From positions 1 through 10,627 of the forward strand of contig JANMQK010000058.1 of assembly GCA_031370485.1 (NCBI GenBank): 10,627 nucleotides of DNA, read 5' to 3'. Position numbers and translations under genes: made by a program. Under the pieces are notes generated by a model. That model worked only from the letters and a program-made list of their open reading frames with translations. It was not told the origin of the DNA and ran no database searches. Positions 1-5,888 of the stretch are shown in pieces; the first letter of the stretch is position 1, and each line of letters opens with the position of its first letter. The DNA is from JANMQK01 sp031370485. GTDB lineage: Bacteria; Acidobacteriota; Polarisedimenticolia; Gp22-AA2.

Positions 1-194
1 CTGTCTTCACCAAGCAGAAGGACGAGAAAAAGGCGCGCAAAGAGCGCCGGTCGGCAAAGGCGGCGGAAGAGCATGCCGGCGAGGAGGAGGGCGTCACGGC
101 ACCGGAGGACGCGGCGGAGGAGAGCCCCGAGGAACCCTCTGAAAAGCCCGCCAGGAAGAACCGCAAGAAGAGCGCGAACAAGGACCAGGACTAG
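1..194 (+). CDS. C-terminal fragment of an unrecognised protein with a charged, disordered tail
   Basis: The reading frame is open from base 3 (the gene begins before the window) and gives 63 residues ending in TAG at 192-194. The visible part is low complexity. A Lys/Arg-rich block (residues 4-20) is followed by a Glu/Ala/Pro-rich acidic block (22-49) and a final Lys/Arg/Asn block (50-60). Such alternating charge is typical of a flexible C-terminal extension and does not identify the protein. Codons mostly end in G or C like the neighbouring genes, which supports a real gene. It converges on the LPS operon, and its stop codon overlaps the stop of hldC within a CTAG tetramer. Function is unknown. 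The upstream sequence would be needed to name it. Confidence 0.6.
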   Translation, partial: VFTKQKDEKKARKERRSAKAAEEHAGEEEGVTAPEDAAEESPEEPSEKPARKNRKKSANKDQD

Positions 195-700
195 GGCGTC
201 CTTCGTCCCCGGGCGATGCGGCCGATGAGATCGGTCGTGGCGTGCCTTTTCGGATCTCCGGCCACCTCCACCCTCCCACCCCACGCCTTCACGACGTCCC
301 GCTCGGGGACCGTGTCCGGCGTGTAGTCCGTCCCCTTGCAATGGATGTCCGGCCTCAGCCGGCGCAGCACCGGCGCAACCGTCCTGCCGCCGAAAAGGAC
401 AACGGCGTCGACCCAGCGCACCGCAGCCACGATTCGGGCCCGGTCGCGCGCGGGGACGATGGGCCGTCCGGGGCCCTTGAGACGGCGCGCCGAACGGTCG
501 TCGTTGACGGCCACCACCAGCAAATCGCCCATGGCCCGCGCCCCGCGGAGGTACCGCAGGTGCCCGACATGGAGCAGGTCGAACAGCCCGTTCGCGAGCA
601 CGACCCGCGCGCCGGGCAGGAAACGCCGGCGGCGGGACACCAGGCGCGCTGCGGCCCCGGCGGTCATGATCCCGCGGGAAACAGGGCGGCCGGTGATCAC
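191..700 (-). CDS. hldC: D-glycero-beta-D-manno-heptose 1-phosphate adenylyltransferase (HldC / RfaE2)
   Basis: Cytoplasmic enzyme that transfers AMP from ATP to heptose-1-phosphate to give ADP-D-glycero-beta-D-manno-heptose, the late step of the LPS inner-core precursor pathway. It is a nucleotidyltransferase of the cytidylyltransferase fold: NGLFDLLHVGHLRYL carries the HxGH nucleotide-binding motif. The downstream blocks RRLKGPGRPI, KGTDYTPDTVPE and RHATTDLI match the RfaE2 family (usual forms KGxDYTPETxPE and R/HSTT). At 169 residues it is slightly long for a stand-alone domain. In many proteobacteria this domain is fused behind the kinase as HldE; here it is a separate gene. The chosen start is GTG at 700, which gives a 4-bp GTGA overlap with hldA like every other junction in this operon. 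An in-frame ATG at 667 (158 residues) fits the family N terminus equally well. It is the last gene of the operon, and no hairpin terminator is visible after it. Confidence 0.93.
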   Translation of the reverse strand: MITGRPVSRGIMTAGAAARLVSRRRRFLPGARVVLANGLFDLLHVGHLRYLRGARAMGDLLVVAVNDDRSARRLKGPGRPIVPARDRARIVAAVRWVDAVVLFGGRTVAPVLRRLRPDIHCKGTDYTPDTVPERDVVKAWGGRVEVAGDPKRHATTDLIGRIARGRRTP

Positions 701-1737
701 GCGGGGCCGAGCCTGCGGTCGAAGTCCGGGTCGTCCCGCACGGCCCGGCTCAGCTCCTCGCGGCTGGCCGTGGCCGTGCCCCGCTTCATGACGACGATGC
801 CGCCGGCGTAATTCGAGAGCAGGGCGGCTGCAAGGTATCCGCTTCCCGAGAGTACCGCGAGGGCGAAAGTGCTGATCACGGTGTCCCCCGCGCCGGTGAC
901 GTCGGCCACCTCGTCGGTCCCGAAGACCGGCAGGTGCCGGACGACGCCGTCTTTTGTGAACAGGGACATGCCGTGGCTCCCCCGGGTCACGACCAGCGCC
1001 TCCGCTTCCAGCGCCTGGCGGAGCGCCGTGCCCCCCCGGGCGATGGAGGGATCGTCGTCGCGCAGCGCCTCGCCAAGGATCGTCTCCGCTTCCTGCAGGT
1101 TGGGGGTGGCGGCCGTCATCCGGCGGAACAGCCGCATCTGCGATCGCGAATCCACGAACAGCGGCGCCCGAGCGGCCGCCAGGGCCTCCTGCAACGGGGG
1201 TGCGGTTGCGGCATGGACCAGCCCGAAGGAGTAGTCGGAGACGAGCGCTCCTTGTGTCGTCCGCGCCGCGGCCCGCACCGTCTCGAGGAAGGGCGCCGCC
1301 GCGGGATCCGCCGCGGGCCCGCCGCCCCGGTCCATCCGCACGATCTGCTGCTTCACGGAATGGGCGCTGCCACCCAGGATGCGCTGCTTGACCGGCGTGC
1401 GGTAGGAGGGGTCGCGCCAGACGCCTCCGGATTCGATCTCCCGCTCGCGGAACAGGGCGAGCAACTGCTCTCCTGCCTCGTCCTCGCCGACGCGGCCGAC
1501 GACGACGGGAACACCGTCGAGCGCCCGGAGGTTGGCGGCCGCATTCGCGCCTCCGCCCGGGAGACTCTCGGTCTTCACGTGGTTCAGGATCAGGACCGGG
1601 GCCTCGCGCGACACGCGGCCGATCTCCCCGTACTCGAAAACGTCGAGCACCAGATCGGCCACCACGAGGACCCGGACTCCCGCCATCGCGTCAATCGCCT
1701 TCAGGAGATCCGAGCGTGTCGGACGGGGTGTCGTCAT
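697..1737 (-). CDS. hldA: D-glycero-beta-D-manno-heptose-7-phosphate kinase (HldA / RfaE1), PfkB family
   Basis: Phosphorylates heptose-7-phosphate at C1 with ATP to give the 1,7-bisphosphate, the substrate of GmhB encoded just upstream. The 346-residue protein is a PfkB/ribokinase-type sugar kinase. It has an N-terminal substrate region (VLDVFEYGEIGRVSREAPV, about 30-48, like the LDRYWYG...SPEAPV block of HldE) and the family glycine signature PGGGANAAANL at 60-70. It also has DYSFG at 168-172, TPNLQEAE at 211-218, and the C-terminal anion-hole motif DVTGAGDT at 279-286 with the predicted catalytic base Asp285. The heptose context and the HldE-like N-terminal block favour HldA over other PfkB sugar kinases. 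Its ATG overlaps the gmhB stop (ATGA, 1734-1737) and has a strong Shine-Dalgarno. Its TGA overlaps the start of hldC. Confidence 0.92.
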   Translation of the reverse strand: MTTPRPTRSDLLKAIDAMAGVRVLVVADLVLDVFEYGEIGRVSREAPVLILNHVKTESLPGGGANAAANLRALDGVPVVVGRVGEDEAGEQLLALFREREIESGGVWRDPSYRTPVKQRILGGSAHSVKQQIVRMDRGGGPAADPAAAPFLETVRAAARTTQGALVSDYSFGLVHAATAPPLQEALAAARAPLFVDSRSQMRLFRRMTAATPNLQEAETILGEALRDDDPSIARGGTALRQALEAEALVVTRGSHGMSLFTKDGVVRHLPVFGTDEVADVTGAGDTVISTFALAVLSGSGYLAAALLSNYAGGIVVMKRGTATASREELSRAVRDDPDFDRRLGPA

Positions 1738-2342
1738 CGTGGCTCCTTTGCGTCGGCGTCCGGGGCCCGCGGCGTCCGTGCGAGTATCCAGCGGATCGCG
1801 TCCAGAAGGTCGGAGGCGGTGTGCAGGGGCTTCACTTTGTAGCGCTCCGGCTGGTGCTCGAGAAGTCCCAGTCCGTATCCCGTCAGGACCTGGATCGACG
1901 GGACTCCCGCCGCCGCGGCGGCCTCGATGTCCGGGAGGCCGTCGCCGATCGCGTAGGAGCGCTTGAGATCGATGCCGTGCTCGGCCGCCGCCTTCAGGAT
2001 CATGCCTGGGCGGGGCTTGCGGCAGTCGCAGTCGGTCCGGTAGGGAGGCCGGCCCTCGGTGGGGTGGTGGGGACAGTAATAGACGGCGTCCAGCCGCGCG
2101 CCCCCCTGGGCCACGAGGGACAGGAGCCGCGCGTGGACTTCCGTTACCAGCGACTCGCTGAAGTACCCGCGCGCCACCCCCGCCTGGTTCGTGGTGACAA
2201 CGGCCAGGTACCCCGCCTGGTTGATGAGCCGGAGCGCCTCGAGGCTCCCCGGGATGAGCCGGCAGCGGGAGACGTGGTTGACGTAGCCGACCTCCTCGCA
2301 GATCGTTCCGTCCCGATCCAGAAAGATCGCCTGTCGCGTCAT
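1734..2342 (-). CDS. gmhB: D-glycero-beta-D-manno-heptose 1,7-bisphosphate 7-phosphatase (GmhB)
   Basis: HAD-superfamily phosphatase that removes the C7 phosphate of the heptose bisphosphate made by HldA and yields the substrate of HldC. The 202-residue length is close to the usual ~190. HAD motif I is FLDRDGT (residues 7-13, nucleophile Asp9 and acid/base Asp11), motif II is VTTNQAG (49-55), and motif III is RKPRPGM (108-114). Motif IV is GDGLPD (133-138, with Asp134 and Asp138). The structural zinc site typical of GmhB is present as C90-P-H92 and C105-D-C107. The reading frame stays open upstream to 3041, but homology begins exactly at the Met at 2342, whose ATG overlaps the acyltransferase stop by 4 bp (2339-2342). 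That start is therefore chosen. The C-terminal ~15 residues are a poorly conserved charged tail overlapping the hldA ribosome binding site. Confidence 0.94.
   Translation of the reverse strand: MTRQAIFLDRDGTICEEVGYVNHVSRCRLIPGSLEALRLINQAGYLAVVTTNQAGVARGYFSESLVTEVHARLLSLVAQGGARLDAVYYCPHHPTEGRPPYRTDCDCRKPRPGMILKAAAEHGIDLKRSYAIGDGLPDIEAAAAAGVPSIQVLTGYGLGLLEHQPERYKVKPLHTASDLLDAIRWILARTPRAPDADAKEPR
1743..1749 (-). promoter_or_regulatory. Strong Shine-Dalgarno for hldA
   Basis: AAAGGAG on the minus strand lies 5 nt before the hldA ATG, inside the last codons of gmhB. It is the clearest ribosome binding site inside the LPS operon. The other overlapping starts have only weak purine runs upstream and may depend more on translational coupling. 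Confidence 0.75.
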
Positions 2343-3295
2343 CGCGAGCCCGCCAATGCGGCGCCTCGGGCGGAAGGCTGCGAGGGGACGGATGCCCGGG
2401 GGCGCGTCCTCCAGCGATTGTGCATCCAGAGCCAGTACTCCGGGTGCCTTCTGACCTCCTCTTCGAGCAGGGCGGTGCACTGGCGCGTCAGGGCCCGGAC
2501 GTCGTCCGCGTAGTCCCCCTTCCGGACCGGGTGGATCGGCTCGCGGTACGAGATCCGCAGGCGGCCGTCCGGGAGCGGATGGGAGAAGACCGGAACGATG
2601 GGGGCGCGGCTGCGGAACGCGAAGGTGGCGAGCGCCGGTGTCGTGGACGCGGGGAGGCCGAAGAAATCGACGAAGACACCGGCGTCCCCCCGCACGTTCT
2701 GGTCGATCAGGATTGCCACCGATCGGCCCTCGCGCAGCGAGCGAAGGACGCCGCGCGACGCGTTTCGCTTCGGCAGGACGGTGTTCCCGGAGAGGGTTCT
2801 CAGCCGGGTGAGGAACCGGTCGAAATAGCGGTTCTCGAGCGGCCGGGCGACCATCGCCATGGGCACGCCCAGCCTCTTCTGGAGGAGGGCCACCAGCTCC
2901 CAGTGGCCGAAGTGACCCGAGAAGACGAGGACACCACGTCCCAGCGCCGCGGCCGCCTTGAGGTGCTGCTCGCCGTCGTACGCGGCGATTCGGCTGGTCG
3001 GCGCCCGGCAGAGGCGCCGGAAGTAGGCCGCGTCGGCGCAAATCGTCCCGAGATGCGCGAAGGATGCGCGGGAGATCCGGCGGCGCTCACGGGGATCGAC
3101 GCCGGCGCCGAACGCCCGCTCGAGGTTGCGGGAGGCGACCCGCCTGTAACGCGGCGAGAGCAGGCGGAACAGGCGTCCGGTGGCGCGGCCGCAGGCCAGC
3201 CCCGCTCTCCTGGGCAGGAGCGCGAGCGCCCCCAGCACGAGGCGCCCCGCGATGTACTCCGCGAAGTGGCGGACGGGCCGCGCCCTCGCCGTCAT
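2339..3295 (-). CDS. lpxL: Lipid A late acyltransferase (LpxL/HtrB family)
   Basis: Inner-membrane enzyme that adds a secondary acyl chain from acyl-ACP to the Kdo-bearing lipid A precursor. The protein has 318 residues (E. coli LpxL is about 306). A hydrophobic N-terminal anchor lies around residues 12-27. The catalytic HX4E motif is in SGHFGHWE (His128, Glu133). Further family blocks are VARPLENRYFDR (149-160), AILIDQN (194-200) and the C-terminal WLWMHNRWRTRP (288-299). The frame extends 46 residues upstream, but that part is Arg/Pro/Gly-rich and antisense-like. The ATG at 3295 overlaps the lpxK stop (ATGA, 3292-3295) and matches the family N terminus. LpxL and LpxM paralogues cannot be separated by eye, so acyl-chain length and position (2' or 3') are open. 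The position after waaA and lpxK fits a Kdo-dependent late acylation step. Confidence 0.9.
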   Translation of the reverse strand: MTARARPVRHFAEYIAGRLVLGALALLPRRAGLACGRATGRLFRLLSPRYRRVASRNLERAFGAGVDPRERRRISRASFAHLGTICADAAYFRRLCRAPTSRIAAYDGEQHLKAAAALGRGVLVFSGHFGHWELVALLQKRLGVPMAMVARPLENRYFDRFLTRLRTLSGNTVLPKRNASRGVLRSLREGRSVAILIDQNVRGDAGVFVDFFGLPASTTPALATFAFRSRAPIVPVFSHPLPDGRLRISYREPIHPVRKGDYADDVRALTRQCTALLEEEVRRHPEYWLWMHNRWRTRPRASVPSQPSARGAALAGSR

Positions 3296-4389
3296 GCCGA
3301 GGGCACCGCGCGCAGGGCCGCGGGAGCGCGCAGCGCCTGGAGCCGGTCGAGAAGCCACGCGGGCAGGTCGGATCCCTCCCCGAAGACCACGCGCAGGGCG
3401 AGGGCGTACGCCGGAAGGGCTCCTGCCGGCCATGCGGGAATCCGCACCATGTCCTTCTCCGTCGTCACGAGGACCTCGGCTCCGGCCGCGCGGGCCTCGC
3501 GCGCCACCTCCTCGAGGTCGCGCAGCGTGTAGTGATGATGGTCGCGAAACCGCCGGGCGCCGGCGAGCCGCACCCCGAGAGCGCCCAGATCATTCTCGAA
3601 CCGCCCCGGACGCGCGATCCCCGAGAAAGCGAAGGCGGTGAATCCCCGGAGCGAGGCGCACGAAACACTCCCCCCGTCCATGCGAGTGAAAGCGCGCGGC
3701 TCGATCCGGCCTTGGAATACCTTCAGCCCTGGATTGTGGCGCGCGAGCGGTGCCGCCAGGGTCCCCGGAAACCGTCCCTCGGCCCGGGTGATGACGAGGG
3801 CGTCGGCCCGGGCGACCGCCGCGAGCGGTTCGCGCAGCGGCCCGGCCGGCAGCAGCCTCCCGTTGCCCCAGGGATCGCGCCCGTCCACGAGCAGAAGATT
3901 CAGGTCGCGGTACACCCTGCGGTGCTGGAAGGCGTCATCGAGCAGGATCACCTCAGGTCGTGTCCGGTCGAGCAGCAGGCGCGCTGCCGCGACCCGATCG
4001 GCCCCGACCGCGAGCGATACCGCCGGGTTGTCCCGGGCGATGAGGCAGGGCTCGTCGCCGGCGTGGGAAGGATCGGCGAGTATGGATCGCCCGTCCGACA
4101 CCAAAAGCGCCCCGCTGCCGCCGCGCCTCCTGTATCCGCGGCTCACGACCCCCACGCGGTAGCCTGCCTCGCTCAGCATCCCCGCGATGAAGGAAGTGAC
4201 CGGTGTCTTTCCGGTGCCGCCGACGGTGAGATTCCCGACGCTCACGACGGGGCAGGGGAGGCGTTGCGCCCGCAGCATGCCCGCGTCGTAGAGACGGTTC
4301 CTCAGGGCGACCGCCGAGCGGTACAGGAAGGCCGGCGCGGTAAGAAGGGCGGCGATCGGGCCGTCCGGAGGCAGGTCGTGGGGGTTCAT
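3292..4389 (-). CDS. lpxK: Tetraacyldisaccharide 4'-kinase (LpxK)
   Basis: Membrane-associated kinase that phosphorylates the 4' position of the tetraacylated disaccharide with ATP to give lipid IVA. The protein has 365 residues, within the usual range of about 325-370. An N-terminal amphipathic/hydrophobic segment lies around 10-35. The Walker A loop is SVGNLTVGGTGKTP (50-63). Other family motifs are VVSRGYRRRGG (81-91), GDEP (111-114), LDDAFQHRR (150-158, with the Asp pair and His used in catalysis) and LLPAGPLREP (179-188). A DHHHYT block (around 280-285) is the conserved C-terminal DHH element of the family. Its ATG lies inside the end of waaA (ATGA, 4386-4389) and its TGA overlaps the acyltransferase start. 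Pairing with waaA is common in LPS-making bacteria, because Kdo transfer acts directly on the LpxK product. Confidence 0.95.
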   Translation of the reverse strand: MNPHDLPPDGPIAALLTAPAFLYRSAVALRNRLYDAGMLRAQRLPCPVVSVGNLTVGGTGKTPVTSFIAGMLSEAGYRVGVVSRGYRRRGGSGALLVSDGRSILADPSHAGDEPCLIARDNPAVSLAVGADRVAAARLLLDRTRPEVILLDDAFQHRRVYRDLNLLLVDGRDPWGNGRLLPAGPLREPLAAVARADALVITRAEGRFPGTLAAPLARHNPGLKVFQGRIEPRAFTRMDGGSVSCASLRGFTAFAFSGIARPGRFENDLGALGVRLAGARRFRDHHHYTLRDLEEVAREARAAGAEVLVTTEKDMVRIPAWPAGALPAYALALRVVFGEGSDLPAWLLDRLQALRAPAALRAVPSA

Positions 4390-5750
4390 GGGCGCGACGC
4401 CGCGTAGAGGGTCCCGGGACCGAGGCGAACCACTTCGGAGATCATCTCGACGGTCCTGTCCAGCGCGCCACGGTTCGACTCGACGACGCGGAGCGCGAGA
4501 CGTCCGGCGGCCGCGGCGGCGGAGCGGTCGGAAACGAGGCGCACGGCGATCGCGCCGAGCTCGCCGCCGTCCCTGACGACGAACGCGGCCCCCGCCTCGG
4601 TCAGGGCCCGGGCGGGGCCGCTGAAGTTCTCCATGTGGGGGCCGAACAGGATCGGTTTTCCCAACGCGGCCGGCTCGAGGACATTATGCCCGCCGCGCGG
4701 CACCAGGCTGCCGCCGACGAAGACAACATCCGCGGCCGCGTAGAGTTCCGGCAGGATCCCGATCCGATCGACGACCAGGACCGCGAAGCTCCCGGCGGGA
4801 GCCCCGCTCCCGGTCCCCGCGGAGCGGCGGCTCCAGAGATCCAGGGCGAGCCCGGCGGCGTGGACGGCCGCCACCGCCCGCCCGGTGTCTTCCGGGTGGC
4901 GGGGGGCCAGGATCAGCCGGGCCGCGGGGGCATGAGCGCGCACCGCGCCGAACGCCTCGAGAATCGCCGCTTCCTCCCCGGGCGCCGTGCTTCCCGCCAC
5001 AAAAATCGGGTCCGATTCACGCAGCCCCAGCAGGCGGCGGACGCCCGGGCCGTCCGCCTTCCCAGCCGGAAGGTCGAACTTGAGGTTGCCGTTGATCCGG
5101 ATCCGCCCGGCCGGAGCGCCGAGGTCGCGGATCCTCGCCGCCTCTTCGGGCGACTGCATCCCGAGGAGTGTCAGGTCCGGCAGTACGCGCCGCATGAAGG
5201 CGCGCACCGCGCGGTAGCGCGGATAGGCGCGCGCCGAGATCCGGCCGTTCACCAGGATCACCGGAATGCCCCGCAGGGCGCTCTGCCGGAGAAGGTTCGG
5301 CCAGATCTCCGTCTCCAGCACGATGACGGCCCGCGGACGCAGCCTGTCGAGCAGCCGGCCCATCGGACCCGGGAGGTCGAAGGGAAGCAGCGACACCGAG
5401 TCGGGGTGTCCGGGGGCCGCGCCTGCCATCGCCGCCTCGGCCACGGATCGCCCGGTGGGGGTGTTCGTGGTGAGGTGGATTCTCGCAGCGGGCGCGCGCT
5501 CTCTGAGCCGCGCGACGAGGGAAAGAGCCAGCCGGACCTCGCCCACCGACACGGCGTGGACCCAGAACCCGCCGGGGGAAGGCACGGAGGGCGCGTCCGC
5601 CGGCCGGGAGGCCGCTCCGGCCCCTCCTGGCAGCCCCAGACGCTCCCCGAGCGGCGGCCGCGGCCGGCCGTTCAGGATCGCTTTCAGGGTCTGGTAGGGC
5701 AGAACGAAGGCCCAAGCGAGGCGCAGGAGAGCGCCGTAGAGGCCATACAT
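4386..5750 (-). CDS. waaA: 3-deoxy-D-manno-octulosonic acid (Kdo) transferase (WaaA / KdtA)
   Basis: Inner-membrane GT-B glycosyltransferase (family GT30) that moves Kdo from CMP-Kdo onto lipid IVA. The protein has 454 residues, slightly longer than the usual ~425 because of a Pro/Ala-rich insert at about 41-60. An N-terminal hydrophobic anchor (about 4-20) is followed by GERLG (35-39) and WVHAVSVGE (63-71, with the catalytic base Glu71). Further blocks are LETEIWPN (145-152), VNGRISARAY (167-176), GNLKFD (221-226), GSTAPGEE (253-260) and APRHPE (282-287). The CMP-binding block is GGHNVLEPAALGKPILFGP (353-371). The frame stays open to 6776 upstream, but that part is antisense to an HD-GYP gene. 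Homology and a promoter 8 nt upstream both put the start at 5750. One or several Kdo residues may be added, which the sequence does not tell. It is the first gene of the operon. Confidence 0.95.
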   Translation of the reverse strand: MYGLYGALLRLAWAFVLPYQTLKAILNGRPRPPLGERLGLPGGAGAASRPADAPSVPSPGGFWVHAVSVGEVRLALSLVARLRERAPAARIHLTTNTPTGRSVAEAAMAGAAPGHPDSVSLLPFDLPGPMGRLLDRLRPRAVIVLETEIWPNLLRQSALRGIPVILVNGRISARAYPRYRAVRAFMRRVLPDLTLLGMQSPEEAARIRDLGAPAGRIRINGNLKFDLPAGKADGPGVRRLLGLRESDPIFVAGSTAPGEEAAILEAFGAVRAHAPAARLILAPRHPEDTGRAVAAVHAAGLALDLWSRRSAGTGSGAPAGSFAVLVVDRIGILPELYAAADVVFVGGSLVPRGGHNVLEPAALGKPILFGPHMENFSGPARALTEAGAAFVVRDGGELGAIAVRLVSDRSAAAAAGRLALRVVESNRGALDRTVEMISEVVRLGPGTLYAASRP

Positions 5751-5758
5751 GACGGCGG

Positions 5759-5788
5759 AGTATAGCCCAGCGGATGAATGACCGTCAA
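5759..5788 (-). promoter_or_regulatory. Sigma70-type promoter of the LPS operon
   Basis: Minus strand: -35 TTGACG (5788-5783), 18-bp spacer, -10 TATACT (5764-5759). Only 8 nt separate the -10 box from the waaA ATG at 5750, so the expected transcription start (about 5752) falls 0-4 nt before the start codon. There is no room for a Shine-Dalgarno, which implies a leaderless or near-leaderless mRNA. This is inferred from sequence only. Confidence 0.75.
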
Positions 5789-5798
5789 AGCCACTCCA

Positions 5799-5818
5799 CC
5801 CGGCGCAGCGCTGCCGGG
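5799..5818. repeat. Inverted repeat between the divergent promoters
   Basis: CCCGGC (5799-5804) and GCCGGG (5813-5818) form 6-bp arms around an 8-nt spacer. A perfect 10-bp palindrome, GCAGCGCTGC (5805-5814), sits inside. It lies between the two divergent -35 boxes, a sensible place for an operator acting on both transcripts. In GC-rich DNA such short repeats also arise by chance. Confidence 0.3.
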
Positions 5819-5849
5819 AATTACCATTTCGGAAGTGGAGGTGCCCTGC

Positions 5850-5879
5850 TTGTATCGGGCGAGATCCAAACCCTATATT
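5850..5879 (+). promoter_or_regulatory. Sigma70-type promoter of the receiver/HD-GYP gene
   Basis: -35 TTGTAT (5850-5855), 18-bp spacer, -10 TATATT (5874-5879). The predicted transcription start (about 5886) is about 3 nt before the ATG at 5889. This argues for that start codon over the in-frame ATG at 5778, which lies upstream of the promoter. The mirror-image layout matches the divergent waaA promoter. Confidence 0.65.
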
Positions 5880-5888
5880 CCCCGGGCG

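Noticed and set aside
934..1842. Long + strand frames opposite the LPS operon (also 2420-3532 and 3064-4407)
   Set aside because: They are shadows of hldA, gmhB, lpxL and lpxK in GC-rich DNA. Their compositions are Arg/Gly/Pro-rich with no motifs.
2343..3041. N-terminal extension of the gmhB frame to 3041
   Set aside because: This part overlaps the acyltransferase gene in another frame and is Arg/Pro/Gly-rich. GmhB homology starts at the Met at 2342.
3296..3433. 46-residue extension of the acyltransferase
   Set aside because: It overlaps lpxK in a different frame and is low complexity. The ATG at 3295 gives the family-like start and the usual 4-bp overlap.
5778..5888. Upstream ATG at 5778 for the receiver/HD-GYP gene
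   Set aside because: The added 37 residues belong to no domain, and the gene's own promoter lies inside this stretch. It cannot be fully excluded if another promoter exists.
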